Shown here one piece after another: positions 34,601 through 46,351 of a DNA stretch of 64,000 nucleotides. Numbering within the stretch: position 1 is the stretch's first letter; every line of letters starts with the position of its first letter. This DNA comes from Steromphala cineraria (taxonomy: Eukaryota > Mollusca > Gastropoda > Trochida > Trochidae): contig OU744721.1 of the NCBI GenBank assembly GCA_916613615.1, positions 79,861,060 through 79,925,059 on the forward strand, read 5' to 3'. A program made the position numbers and the translations under genes. The notes beneath the pieces were generated by a model. The model searched no databases. It was not told where the DNA came from and worked only from the letters and a program-made list of their open reading frames with translations.

Positions 34601-36707
34601 CTTATGATGTCCAACATGCTGGGTTGTATGTGAACGTACTTCTTTATGAGTAATTTTTCCTCCTCTGAAATATCATCTTTAAATTCCATTTTTTGGCTGT
34701 CATGGATTTCAAAGGCTAGCCCAATTATCTAGAAAGAAATGACAACAAAACACATTTTTATCTATCAATTGAATAATAAAGATGAACAACAAAGTGAATT
34801 TCAAGAGGACATGCAGGTACGAATGAATTCAAAACCAAACTAGAAAATTTTTACAGATGCCCCAGCTAATAAAAAAGCTCTCAATGTTTTCAACCATAGA
34901 ATTTAAAAAGAGATGCACATCTTTAGCTTAATTTAAGTTCAAACATCCATTAAAATGTAGAACATAAAAATTCCCAAAATATAATATAAGGTGCACACGT
35001 TTAGGATACCAATAAAGCATGTTTGTAAGAAAAGCGCAGTCTATCCAGTACTTTTTTAGGAGAAGTGGATAAACAACACTCCCTATCACACTACTATGAG
35101 CTTTCACTTGCACAAAAATTCACCTTAGTTCAACATGTCAGAAATTTGAAAAAATTTCAAAAATTGAAAAACAAAATATGAGATGCACACCCTTAGGATG
35201 CCTATTAGCCATGTGTGCAATTTAAATTAAATCCAAATAGTTTTTCGAATATATGTTACTATCATCCTGTCATCAGCAGGTTAAGGGCACAAGTTATGAT
35301 CCTAAATCGGCAGTAAGGCTAAGCACATTTTTTAAATTTTGATTTTAATTTCAGGAGTGAATTACTCCTCACCGTTTTTCATGTGCTATTTTACGCCTCA
35401 ATCTCAAATTTGATGAGTGAAATACGCATGTGTCAAAATAATTATCTGGAGCCCTGAAATAATGCTTTAAAATAAGTCATCAAAAGAACATGTCAAAATT
35501 CTCTAATCTTTAATAAAAGTATAAAATATGGGATCCTATCAACTAGGTCTGAACACGGCCCCATAGGTTGCATGATTTTTACCTGTTTAGTGCAATCAAA
35601 ACCAAGTCGTTAGTAGACCAATCAAATTATTGCGCTTAAAAGACTGCTAGCGGTGATCATATTGAAAGCTTTTGCCAGACAACTTGAAAAACCGTTAGCT
35701 AAGCTTATGTCACAACATGCTATGGGGCTGTGGTGGAACCTAGTGGAGAGGAAATCCTTGGACCTCGATATAGTTAAGATTCTGAAACTATTGATTCTCG
35801 GAACTAGGCCAATTATAACTTTAAAATCCCTTTTTTAGATTTTTTATGTAAAAACAAAGTTAGTTATCCTTTTTTTATTCTTATACTAAAAATAAAGATA
35901 AACAACATGAATTTATAGATTATCCACAAATTTAATAATTAAGGAAAACTTTGGGACTTAATCGTCAGTAATGCCTTGTCATGTCATAGATAACAGCACC
36001 AATGAATGGTTTCATTTATGTTTATTTATGTTTCTTTCTTGTTAAGTGTATATGCTATTTGATGCCAAATTGTAAAATCATCATCATGTAATTTTAATAA
36101 TTGAGATATTTACCTTGAGCGTCAGGAAGAGCTGGACAGCATTAGAGAGAGCAGGGGGTGGGGGGATCCCGAACCAATGCACAGTTCGGAACACTGCCAG
36201 GTACCCAAACCCCCATATGAAACAAGCAACATGGATGTGTCTGAAAACAATCAATATGACAATGTTTAGTAGATATGACAAAATTTTGATATTTGTATGT
36301 TTGAAACCGTGACGTCATAAAGATTTGACGTCATTGTTCATTCATACGACGTCAACTAGTATGATAGTTGAAGAGGATATATTATGAAAGGCTACATGAC
36401 AGTGACATTGTGTCAATAATGTGCACTGATCCATGCTTGTGTTGAACTTACTTCAACATATTTGTATGCAAACAACAAATCGATAATAAACTTACCTGAA
36501 AGATACGAATTTGACGATCAAACATGTCACGAGGACAGTGATGATTGAATGGAAAACGTGAAGTTGACTGATTAACAGAATAATTATAAATCCAGTAAGA
36601 CTAGACACTTGCTGTCGTTTAATCGGTGTGTCTAATTTTTTCGTATACAGCCCGAAAGCGGCTGAAAACACAAGAATAATCCCGTAAATCGTATCGTCCG
36701 ACAACAT
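25655..36707 (-). CDS. MBOAT7: MBOAT7, lysophosphatidylinositol acyltransferase (LPIAT1)
   Basis: Seven exons: 36496-36707, 36114-36240, 34569-34728, 29277-29428, 28421-28629, 27175-27354 and 25655-26000. They join in phase at GT-AG sites to 461 codons; human MBOAT7 has 472. The start at 36707 (MLSDDTIYG) aligns with the human start; an upstream in-frame ATG at 36794 is less likely. Family-specific blocks include the exon-2 NAVQLFLTLK, SYTYCYIGMMTGPYYNYRTY across exons 3-4, FYMVPMF and GAYPVSAKAKCG. The catalytic Asn324 lies in SWNMTVQYW and His359 in FWHGIHPGYYLSFL. The enzyme is a multipass ER protein that transfers arachidonoyl-CoA to lysophosphatidylinositol in phospholipid remodelling (family knowledge). 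The C-terminus is lysine-rich (YKPKVKQEEKES). Intron 3 is 5.1 kb and swollen by repeats; partial duplications flank exon 6. Confidence 0.95.
26894..26932 (-). repeat. duplicate of the MBOAT7 exon 6 donor region
   Basis: ACTAGTGAACATA..ATGACACAGATAATCTG..CTGACC recurs at 27128-27175, immediately at the exon 6 splice donor (GT at 27173-27174). The distal copy lacks eight bases but keeps a GGTCAGTG donor-like motif. Confidence 0.65.
27771..28075 (-). pseudogene. partial tandem duplication of MBOAT7 exon 6 (pseudo-exon)
   Basis: Sequence from 27771 matches 27281-27410, covering the first 70 or so bases of exon 6 with its CCAG splice acceptor and adjoining intron. Sequence from about 27931 matches intron DNA from about 27620. 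The duplicated coding piece stays open, with a 9-bp in-frame insertion. It lacks the rest of the exon, including the catalytic Asn region and the splice donor. It sits in intron 5. Confidence 0.8.
29750..29872 (-). repeat. tRNA-derived SINE-like repeat in MBOAT7 intron 3
   Basis: On the minus strand GGGGATTTTGCTCAGTTGGTAGAG resembles a tRNA D-arm and A box, and GAGTTTGAATCCTGAGG about 45 bases later resembles a B box. The acceptor stem does not pair properly and the segment runs into a GA/TC-rich tail (29735-29780). It is a SINE head or a dead tRNA rather than a working gene. Confidence 0.5.
31045..33240 (+). mobile_element. Helentron-like non-autonomous element, second family
   Basis: T run plus AGCTCACCTT (31050-31059), a short GTGAGCT stem and a CGTCCGTCC microsatellite (31094-31140) open the element. 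Five tandem 156-bp units with an AAGATGGCCGCCATGACAGC block (about 31145-31920) follow, then degenerate core. The 3' end is AAGGTGAGCT (33205-33214), the exact reverse complement of the 5' motif, then hairpin GTACC-CTC-GGTAC (33218-33230) and TTTTATTT. The architecture equals that of 2879-3764 but the sequence differs. It lies in MBOAT7 intron 3. Confidence 0.75.
33259..33814 (-). mobile_element. Helentron-like non-autonomous element, third family (reverse orientation)
   Basis: Read on the minus strand it starts with a T run and ATCCCACC (33802-33809), a stem GGTAT..ATACC and a GTCCGTCC microsatellite near 33736-33755. Two tandem units of about 180 bp (GGAAACGAAACCTTTCATG.. repeats near 33376 and 33550) follow. 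It ends GGTGGGAT (33281-33288) and hairpin GTCATC-TTCT-GATGAC (33263-33278). Adjacent to, and opposite in orientation from, the element at 31045-33240. Confidence 0.7.
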
Positions 36708-36794
36708 TTTCACGAGTTCCGTACACAAGCTCCTAATACCACTAGCACTGCCGTACGTTGAACACTGCGATAAGCGTCGCTGTACGGATGTCAC

Positions 36795-37404
36795 ACATCT
36801 TCTCCGTTCATTGATATTTAGGAGTCGCTCAGCCTAACACACGCGCTGTTTGTTTTCTCTTTTGGGGATTGGCGTAGTGACGTCATTCCCCGCACATGCC
36901 CCTAGCTTTTTTAAAGTCTGTTATTTTCTACCGTTGATGAGAAATGCTGAAATTAATTGACGTACTTTGTAACAGATATCTAGTTTGGGTTAATAAATAA
37001 AATATGAATACAATTAAATAATTGATTTCGTTAGGCCTTTATCATTTCTTAAATGCATAACGTTAATTTCGATTAACTAAATATTAGGCAAATGATTTGA
37101 TTTTTGTGGTTATTATAATGTTTTCATAATAATTGACGAATCCTTATATAGCTCTTGACTTTCGTCAATACATAAATGTTTTTATTACCTACGAGGGCAA
37201 TCATATCGAGGTTCATATTTTTCATATGTTGCCCTAGGGCAAAATATCACTTTTTCATTGTTACGTCACGTTTTAAACAAAGCTTTGACGTCACGGTTCA
37301 CCTATGACGTCACAATTTATACGGGCCGATTGCGGCTAGGTCGTCTATCCTGAGAACTAGGTTTTACGTATTTTATTAAATTCTGGGAATACGATAATAA
37401 ACAG
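36795..37404. other. MBOAT7 upstream region; no gene seen
   Basis: Non-coding DNA upstream of MBOAT7 expected to hold its promoter. GACGTCA-like motifs occur around 36330-36352, inside intron 1, and near 37261-37312, but nothing assigns a regulator. Confidence 0.35.
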
Positions 37405-37560
37405 AATATTATATTCGTGCCGATGACAAACTATGTTTACGACAATCGTGCCGAAATATCAGTATATCCCTCGCTCTCGCTCGGGAAATACTAATATTTA
37501 GCCACTCGTGTCGTAAACATAGTATGTCATGGACACTCATATAATATATTCACTCCTTGT
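37405..37560. repeat. foldback element with central CTCGCTCTCGCTCG
   Basis: Arms AATATTATATTCGTG..CATGACA-type on the left pair with their complement on the right, including an ACTATGTTTACGACA / TGTCGTAAACATAGT stem. The middle carries CCTCGCTCTCGCTCGGG at 37469-37485. The same centre, in reverse, occurs in the foldback element at 44356-44495 whose arms differ. Confidence 0.7.
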
Positions 37561-37869
37561 CACTTGAAATGTCCTAGTGCCACACTGTAATTATGTATGG
37601 TTATGTCAAATTCGGCCTTGTTTATTTATATGGTGTACTCCATCGTTTCCAATTTATGTATAAGGGCGATTACAGTTTGATGTAACGTTTCCTTTTGACT
37701 TTAGTTTATAATTTAAATGCATGTCGCGTTTGAGCATAGATGTTGCTGTACATGTAGCCTATATGTGTTCCTTCGAAGTTACCGTCATTATATATTCTGT
37801 GGAAAATAAGCTAGTGGTATTTCACGATGTGTCAATGACAAAACATCATTATTATTCATTAATTTTAAA
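37561..37869. other. no gene seen
   Basis: AT-rich spacer between the foldback element and the Tc1-like relic; no features recognised. Confidence 0.4.
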
Positions 37870-38480
37870 TTTTATATTGTTGACGTACCCTTTGTCCAAG
37901 CATGTCCCAGACGTGTTCGATAGGGGACAGGTCCGGACCTATCGCTGGCCATGGTAATGTGGTGATATTCTACTGTTCGAGATAATCTGTAGCAATCTTG
38001 TCCCTGTGACATCTAGCGTTATCATCTTGGAAGATGAAACGACGGCCGTGGCGACTTGCAAACGGCACAACATGAGCTGCCAATATGTTTTCCCGGTAGT
38101 ACTGGCCCGTGACATGTCCAACAACAACATGCAAGTGCCGTTCTTCCAGTAGCAGCGATACCATCAAAACCAATTGCAGAGCCACCCCAAATCGATCATG
38201 TTGAATGACTTTGTGGTCGATCATGAAAACGCTTGTTTCGGATAAATCACTTTGAACCTTGACTCATTTGAAAACATTACATTCCTCCAACGTTGATTAT
38301 TCCATTGACACCAAAAATTTCTTAGCAGTTTAGAAAATCTGCATTAGTTGTCGCCCTTGGTGGAACCGAACGTCGTCTATCTGCTGCATTGTATACGGTA
38401 CGGTGTTGGCACACTCATCTGATTATGACAGACTATTCAGCATTATAAGCGTTCGGTGTTGTGCCAATCTGTAGCATGCA
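37870..38480 (-). pseudogene. Tc1/mariner transposase relic
   Basis: The minus strand has an open stretch (38224 to 37970) containing VTGQYYRENIL and RRFIFQDDNARCHRDK, the block around the second catalytic Asp of Tc1-type DDE transposases. After a break it continues as LPWPAIGPDLSPIEHVWDML, which holds the third acidic residue. Upstream (38225-38480) transposase-like codons are broken by stops and shifts, and the N-terminal DNA-binding part is missing. It is inactive. Confidence 0.8.
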
Positions 38481-38844
38481 AAGGACACGTAATTGTTTAG
38501 CATGACAGTGTTAGTCGACGCATGTCAAAAGTCAGGTAAAAACTTAAGAAAGAGCCAAACTGATGAGTGCAGCTTCACTTTGCCTTTTACAGTGGATATA
38601 CAGTTTCGTTGTTCAAATTGAAATTTCGTGGTCAACCTCCATGGTCATCAGTAGCATTAGGGACAAATGTTGATGTTGCTAATGCTGTGTTTGGTGCCCA
38701 ATTTTACTGTTAATGTCCCATCTCTATGGATATATATTACGTTTTCTAATCTGCAATTGCATTTACTAGTATTTAGCCCCCAAAATGGGATATCCCTTAC
38801 TTTTGTAAATACTTTTATAAACTACTATTATAAGATGTGCTCCT

Positions 38845-39204
38845 ATACCTGACTTTAGCACGTTTTAAGGAGAAATATAAGGTGATGTCAATGAAAATAG
38901 ATGGTTCCGATTGAAAGACGATGTATTGATAATTAAATCACTAAATGAAGCAGTAATAAATCAAATATATAAGACAAAGTTCAGCCATGCGATTCCTTTT
39001 TCTTACACAAAATGGATTAAAGGTGTTCAAAGAAAAATGGCCGCTAATGGGCTATGTGATTCTTCATAATTTGTTCTCTTACTATGGATGATTGGTTTGT
39101 GAAATGAAATTTTTGACACTATCAAAATAATACCTTTAGCATAAAGCTACAATTATCAGTGAAAAAATGAACATGAAATTTTCAGAAAACGTGCTACTGC
39201 CCCT
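38845..39204 (-). mobile_element. TTAA-flanked MITE, GGGGCAGTAGCACG family, copy 1
   Basis: The right end CGTGCTACTGCCCCT is followed by TTAA (39205-39208). The left end GACTTTAGCACGTTTT is degenerate. The body matches the element at 54040-54395 in inverse orientation, for example GCGATTCCTTTTTCTTACACAAAATG against its complement there. Confidence 0.7.
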
Positions 39205-39208
39205 TTAA

Positions 39209-40765
39209 ATTCCAAATACGACGTTTCACCAATGATGCGCGCTAGCGATGAGAACGTGTCTGCTTTTCACCTTCTAATAAAAAGTGACTCTATGCCTTTT
39301 GCATTTATTGCATCAGCTCTGATTAACGTTTTGAGTTTGATGGTGTGCATCTTTAAGACCATCGAATGATGGCCATGAAGGTAATTATTTCTATTTCAAA
39401 CGTTTTAATAGTTTCCATTATAAATACTTATTACACCGCACTCTATTTTGGAACAGCAAATCTATCGATAATACTACACCAAATGAATAACTAATTTATA
39501 CTACTCAAAAGAAGTAAATCTAGATTCTATCTGACATATCTCTATGCAGAGAAAAGATATGAATTCAAAGCTGAACTTGATCTCGTTAGAATGACATCAG
39601 TATTACCTGACAATTAAAACTGTGTACAAAGCTTGTACCATATTGTAAATCAGCCAATGTTAGAATCTCTTGAAAAATCACCATTTTATGGTCAAAACAG
39701 GAGTCTGTGAAATTGTCAGCATCGCCCAAACACATTGTGGTCAGAGTTTATGTATTGAAACGTGTCATATGCATCTTACATGAACCATTGAAGCACAAAA
39801 ATAACTACCATGATAATGTAATTCTTATGTAATTTTATGATTTCAAGGCGTAAAAATGATTCGTTTTTCTATCCTGTAAACATATTTCATAGGATTTTTG
39901 CAAAGAATTGTCTGAAACAAAGGTTGGAAAAAAAACTGTGAAATGATATTTAAAATTGAAATTCATAGTTTGTTAAAAATAAAGAAATAATCTCCAAATC
40001 TTTGTACTACTATTTCCGTGAATACTAATTCCGCTTTGCATGAATAAGGAAGGGATCGGTTTGGCCTAGTTGTTGCATTCATTGTATACAGGTTTTCATA
40101 TTTGTGTGGGGAAGCGTTATGCAAGGTTGAATCACAATAGAGTTTTCTCCACAAACACCCAACAAGACTCTTTTCAAACTGGTTTAATTCATCTGAAGTA
40201 GAAACATGTTTATTTCATTCAGAAAACAAAATTGGTTTTGAAAATCGAGTTATACATTGATAAGTAAACGATTGTCATTTGGCAAGGAAATAAATCAATA
40301 GATGATAAATATTGTTATTTGCATTGTATTACTTATTCACCTACACATGCACATGGTAATTGATTCATACACAAAAGACACAGCAGGTGTCTATGGTCGT
40401 AAAATATATATATTTGCCTCTTTATATTTGCTAACACTAGAATTTGAAAAAAAAAGATACATACATCATATCATAGATAATTGCATATGGATTACAAAAT
40501 AAGGTAGAATGCTTACTCTTCCATGATTATCTTAATATTCTTCACAATGATCAATGCGGATAAAATTGTGGAGATACATTTCAAGCATTTTCCGTATATT
40601 GCGTTCCTTCTTTACATACCATAATAGCAACATCCAGAGCGATTTGTTTCAAATGGACATTTATATTTAATAATGGTTGATTGCGGTTAAGTAACATTAA
40701 AAACGGGAATATCAACTGGAAATTAAAAGTCGTTATCCCTTTTGAACTATTAATTATAACGAGTG
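39209..40765. other. no gene seen; ECI-like gene 3' flank
   Basis: AT-rich sequence with only chance frames. The part nearest 40765 is probably 3' UTR of the minus-strand enoyl-CoA isomerase-like gene. Confidence 0.4.
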
Positions 40766-43328
40766 TTACAACTGAGCTTTAGGACGCGACGAGTAGGGCA
40801 TGTCAATCAAATGTTGATAAAGATCCCTCTTAAACTCTGACATTGTTTCTCTATCATACGGGTTCTTCCCCTGACACTTTGTCGCAATAGTTTTAGCAGC
40901 CTTCATCAAATCGTCCGGTTTCACGGAAACATCGACGATTCCATATTTTTCTGATTCTTCGGCAGTGAACCGTTTTCCATACACAACGGCCTGTAGAATA
41001 GCGGTTCCTGGCGGGATCTTGGTTCTGGAATGTTGAAATGAAATTCATATGTAACAAGGAAACATTACGTACATTTCTACATTATTTATTGTTGACAGAA
41101 TAAAATCAACCGAAATAAATTGACATTTTCCAGACGGAAAAGGTATCATAATTTGCAACTGCTTATTGCGAGGATTACGAACAACACAGAAATGATAAAC
41201 ATGCATTGACATACTGCAATTTTAGAGTCAATGGCTTGTCGGTTTTGAGACATTCGTCAGTGCCTTGATTTCGAGACTATGAAAGAAATCAGAATCAACT
41301 AATATTGACACAATTTTTTAACCCTTTCCATATTCATGAAGGAACACATGTATAAGTCTATATTTAATTTAGGTAGAGTGTAATGTAAAGATTCCACTAA
41401 ACAGTTATAGAGTAATGATTGATCGCGGCTAAAAATCGCATCCACATGCGTTCAAAAATCAAAAAAACATTTAATCAAATTATATACCTGACAATTTCTA
41501 AGAGATATTCCGGTATCCTGATGCCCATAAATATTTCATTCCATGAGATCCAACCAAAGCCAGTTCTCATGACCCGGAAGTCATGGGCCATAGCCAGAAA
41601 ACCGCCACCAGCAAAAGCATGACCTGCAACGTCATTTAAAATATCGCCAAAATTAATTAAAACGCAATCTAACTAAATCGGTAAACCGATATGCTATTAC
41701 ACGCAATATATAAAAAGAACTACACAATCACAACGCGAAAACATGTCAAATCTTTATTTTAGGTTATGGAATCATGCAGCGCTGGAAGGTAAATTTCTAT
41801 GCACATGATATGCGGCAAATAATTCAATATTTACATCAATCTTTCCAATTTTTCAATTTGAAACAATGTTGCTAATTTTACCTGCATTCTAGCCCTCAAT
41901 AGCCATCGGACAGGCAGTAGCAGTGTACTGTATTGCACTGGTCGTCATATTCTAACCTCTTAGGTAATGTTCTTATAAGATTAACATTTTGACCGGACTA
42001 ACAAGACGCCTAGTGCCCGGCGGATATACAACTTAAGAAAATAAACGCTTTCAGATTTGCCTTGCAAAAAATAGAGTAAATGACTTTAACTTTGAAATAC
42101 CCAAAGCTAACTTTGGTTGAAATTCGTTAAATGCATTGAGAGCATTGAAGTTAATATTACCCTTACATCGCAATGAATGGTTTTTAGTGCTTCAATACAT
42201 ATATCCAGTGTATCCTCAATTCAACGGGCATTGTGCCATTGAAAATGTTATTTGAAATGACCTCACCATTTATAGCAGCCACTGTAGGCATAGGGAACGT
42301 CAGAAGTCTGTAGATAAGAGCTTGGACCTTTTTTAAGACAATGTCGAAGACTTCTTTACTGGTAAGATTGGGGAGATCAAGGCCATTGCTGTAGAATCGA
42401 TCTTCCCCTGTTGTGATGAGGGCCCGACAAGATTTGTTACTGAAATAGCAAATACATATATACACTTACAGTGACTTTAGATACTAACAGGTTCACAAGG
42501 AAGAAATATATTCATTGCAAAGACGAGGGAAACATATGAAATGAGGAGTGAAGAGTCAGTGCATGCCAAGAATTAATTACAACCAGTTCAACGTTGTGAT
42601 TTGAAGCAGTTTCCTTCTCTGTTAGATGCATTGTCTCTTGAAGGTAGACAGTTCTTTATGTCTCAAATAACGTGAATTAAATTACACTTGTGACGCAAAA
42701 TAATGCATATTATGCTACAAGACATTTAAAGAGGAGAGTTGCTCTACTTTGTTGCATTTAAATCGTACAAGGCAAATTATTCAAGACAGGTGATTATTAA
42801 TTTCATTTAGCTCTTAGACATTGGCCGGGATAATTTACCGCATCTTCAAGGATTTACGGTAGTTGGCTATAGCTTCAAAAGGAACACGCAGTATTACCTC
42901 CCTTACATTAGAATTGGCTCAGAAAAGGTGGCAATAGTTACCCCCCTTAGACCGCATAATATAGCTCGACCGCATTCCACATGTATAACATTCTATTTCG
43001 GTCAGCTAAACAATGTGTAACTGATGACGTTCTCTCTGACAGGTCGATGCGTTCTCTATCTAGCCCAATGGCACACATAGGCCTACTAGTTATAGCAGGT
43101 GCGCGCTCTAGATAGTAGCTTCAGCGACTGTAGTATAGACCTTGTACCCAGCAAGCCTCGTGACCCGCTGAATTGACCTTACAGAATAAATACTCACCTT
43201 TCAACTCTGTCAAGGGCTGCAGTCATCGAATCCAGAAATTCAACATTCAGACGATTTTCTCCTCTTTTCATGCGCAGCACCGCAAAGTTTTCTGTTGTGA
43301 ACTCGAGGTGTATCCCAGCATAGTTCAT
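40766..43328 (-). CDS. enoyl-CoA delta-isomerase / hydratase-like protein
   Basis: Four exons, 43198-43328, 42267-42439, 41488-41623 and 40766-41024 (TAA at 40766-40768), join in phase to 232 codons. This is a single crotonase-fold domain of the ECI type, with no extra ACBP domain and no obvious mitochondrial presequence. Oxyanion-hole segments are DRFYSNGLDLPN and INGHAFAGGGFLAMAHD (Gly102-Asp115). The next block, GFGWISWNEIFMGIRIPEYL, places Glu131 where delta3,delta2-enoyl-CoA isomerases carry their base. It most resembles short ECIs such as the plant peroxisomal enzymes, which shift double bonds so that unsaturated fatty acids can enter beta-oxidation (family knowledge). The C-terminal tripeptide A-Q-L is only a weak match to a PTS1 signal, so peroxisomal location is inference. 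Hydratase activity cannot be excluded. Confidence 0.87.
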
Positions 43329-43820
43329 GGTTGAATTTGAAAGCGATCTCCGAATTCCATTCAACGTTTAGGCTTACCGGCTTCTGTCCAATAAATAGAC
43401 CACGGTGATAACGCATGGTTTTATCATCACATTGAAATAAGAAATATCCAATGAAATGTTATTGTTGTAATCATGTGATTCATGATATAAATAATTTGTG
43501 TGTGTAGTTATTTATTTTAAAATTAATAGCGTTTTCTGTCTAACGTAAATAATTGTATAATTAACTTAACTTATTTTTTACTTAATAATTTGTGGACTCA
43601 CAAACAAATGACAGTAACATTACAAAAAGTATAATAGGTTATATAAATCCAACCATATAGATATATCATTTATGTTATTGTGTATGAGTCATTATGAAAT
43701 ATGAAGCAATTTAGAACACAAAGGCATGTACTAGCCATAACACTTAAAATATGAAGCAGGCTAATTTACAGAAGTCGTTTTTAAAAAGGTAGCAGTTCAG
43801 AACAAAAGCACGCATGCTAA
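43329..43820. other. ECI-like gene upstream region; no gene seen
   Basis: AT-rich DNA upstream of the ECI-like start codon; should hold its promoter. No specific elements identified. Confidence 0.4.
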
Positions 43821-43940
43821 TTTTTAGCTCATCAGGACTGAAAGTCCAGATGGGCTTATGGCATGGCCCGTCGTCCGTCCGGCGTCCGTCCGTCCGTCCG
43901 GCGTCCGTCCGTCCGTCGTCCGTCCGGCGTCCGTCCGTAA
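43821..43940 (+). mobile_element. 5' end of a Helentron-like element
   Basis: TTTTT plus AGCTCATCAGGACTG..CAGTCC-like stem and GATGGGCTTATGGCATGG is followed by a CGTCCGTCC / CGGCGTCC microsatellite to about 43938. No matching GATGAGCT 3' end was found downstream, so this copy is truncated or its end has decayed. Confidence 0.6.
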
Positions 43941-44355
43941 ACTTTTGACACTTTCGACTTCTCCTCATGAATCATACACATAAGAGAGCTGAAATTTTTT
44001 GTACATTGCACACTTAAAATGTTCATAACACATGTTCTAGAGGGAATCTTTTGGTGTAATTTTTTGCCACTACTGTGCTTTTGGAAGAAACGGCATTGGT
44101 ATTGAGATATAAGTGACAGTTCAGGTATCAAAAATGACAATGTGGATACGTTTGACCGATACGCACACGCAGGTTTGTTTTGAATAAGAACATTGTTGTT
44201 GTTAATAATCCACTTTAACAAAACAAATTGCGTTACTCTTTTAATTCGTGTGTGCAGTACAACAAAACATAGAGTTATTCAATCATAATCTGTAAAAATC
44301 TCATCTGCCGTACGCGTGGGAATTCAATCCATTCAAAGTTCATAAATACATAGAG

Positions 44356-44495
44356 ATTATTACCCGAGGAAGTGTGTCATATGACCTTAACGAAACGAGT
44401 GTGAATTTTTGTATTACTCGAGCGAGAGCGAGGGTTATACACAAATTTGCACGAGTTTCATGAAAGTCATATGACACACTTCCGAGGGTAATAAT
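44356..44495. repeat. foldback element with central CTCGAGCGAGAGCGAG
   Basis: ATTATTACCCGAGGAAGTG and a TGTGTCATATGAC stem pair with GTCATATGACACA and CTTCCGAGGGTAATAAT. The loop region contains CTCGAGCGAGAGCGAG at about 44418-44433. It is about 140 bp, non-coding, and its centre is shared with 37405-37560. Confidence 0.75.
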
Positions 44496-44973
44496 TTCTT
44501 TATTGCCGATTCTATTCCATTTACCATCTTAGAAATATCCAAGTGATATGTGCACTAGTGCTCATATCGAAAATATGTCACCACTTATTTTTAACCGTAT
44601 GGGTAATACAAAGTTTCATTGTATTTTCCTCATCGCGAAATTAGGCCCATGGCTTAATTTTAGAAAAGTATTCCTCAGAAGAGTCGGTGAAATTCGAAAT
44701 TAGGCCAACGCTAAACGTAAAATCACCTGCATGCGACGGAACACAAATGGTATAACTTTAAAGACTCAAAAAACCGATCTGAATTCTTGAAAAACAGATT
44801 GCCTCTATATGATATCGAAAGATGCTGTAAGAATTTGCATCTGGCAGGTGCATATTATTGTTTCGGACGGGATGATACTCACGTGTTGTGTGTTATATCT
44901 GACCAGGCAGCTTATCCCTGTTTCAATGGGTTCTACTGGCTGCAGTATTTACAAAATAGATCAGAGAAGGTTA

Positions 44974-45303
44974 CTTACTTACTTATCCTCTTCATCCCTG
45001 ATGGGACATAAGGCCGTAACAAGCGATCGCCACTTTACTCTGTCCTTTGCCATGTGCTGGGCTTGACCCCAGGTGAATCCCATTTCCTCCAGCTCTGTCT
45101 TGACAGTTCTCCTCCACGTGGTGCGAGGTCTGCCACGCTTCCTCTTCCCTGGTGGTGTCCAGTTCAGTGCAACTCTTGGGATTCTTTCTGTGGGCATTCT
45201 CATGACATGGCCAAGCCATCTGAAACGTCTTTGCTTGATTTCATCTGCGATGTTCTTGCAGTTGCTCCTTTCTAGTAGGTTTGCATTTGAAATCTTGTTG
45301 GGC
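44974..45303 (-). mobile_element. 5'-truncated non-LTR retrotransposon tail
   Basis: The minus strand encodes the C-terminal tail typical of non-LTR reverse transcriptase ORFs: RFRWLGHVMRM, KRKRGRPRTTWRRTV and the end IRDEEDK-stop at 44979. It then runs into a TAAG repeat tail. The piece is flanked by identical 13-bp TCAGAGAAGGTTA at 44961-44973 and 45304-45316, a target-site duplication. The reverse transcriptase itself is missing. Confidence 0.8.
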
Positions 45304-45316
45304 TCAGAGAAGGTTA

Positions 45317-46351
45317 ATGCTCACATAAATATTTCATCATATTTTTATTTATCCAATGTTTTCATTTATATTTTAAAATGTACTTCATTTATATTTGTAT
45401 ATGGATTATTGTACTTCTTGGTGTCTCATAGTAAGTTCTTGTCTCTGTATAAATTGTGATTTGAAGTGTGGAGGACATGACAGAAAAACTGTCTCGACAT
45501 CGGAAGACACTATAAGGACAATTCGACACTCAAGAGGCCACTGAAATGAGTGAATACTTCGACCATTGGCGTTTTGAAGACACTCGATTAGGTTTGCTAT
45601 TTTCCTACATGTCTGTCCTGTTTAACAATCCTTGGATTATTACTCTATATGCATATATTTAAATCTAGATGGTTACAATAGATGGTGTTCATGTATCTTT
45701 GATCAATGGTATCTTTTCTGTTCTTCTCAATTGTACTTTCTTGTTGCAAAACATCTTTGTCACAGTTTGTCAAAGTTTCTAAACAGCATATAAATCAAGC
45801 ATCGGGTTAATATGGCAACCCAAAGCTTTTTCCTTTAAAAAAAGACGTGTAGTCTTATAGGTCTAAAACATATAAAACAATATTAGTATTTGCCAGTAAC
45901 ATAAAATGATCATGCTTTTTTGGACAATAGATTAGATTCAGGTACTAGATTTCTAATTTTGATGTCCAGATGTGATTGACTTTGAATGATTTAATGTTAT
46001 CAATAGTACTTTTACTTACTTTGAATAGCCAAACGTGTATTATTCCGTTCTGTTATACATTCGTATCATTACAGGAACTATCTTTGGTATCAATGCACAG
46101 TATTTTGATTTCTGTTTAAGGTCTTAACAATTTCAAAATACATGAAGATTCATTATGGTGTAAAAACTATCATTTTATGTAATTTTAAATTAATATAGTC
46201 ATTATGTAATAATATCAAACAGATTTAGGTTATAAATGTAATTAAAAGACTCTTGCACAATTTTATTTCTATTTTTCGTACCATGCACTTTACTTTCCGA
46301 GGAATATATTGTCTGAGCACATGTTTAGTTCAGTGTAGTAGAAGCATAACA
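45317..46351. other. no gene seen
   Basis: AT-rich spacer without recognisable genes or repeats. Confidence 0.45.

Noticed and set aside
43744..44221. Minus-strand frames of 74 and 121 codons rich in Arg/Asp/Gly/Thr repeats
   Set aside because: The repeats come from translating the CGTCC microsatellite of a Helentron-like 5' end.
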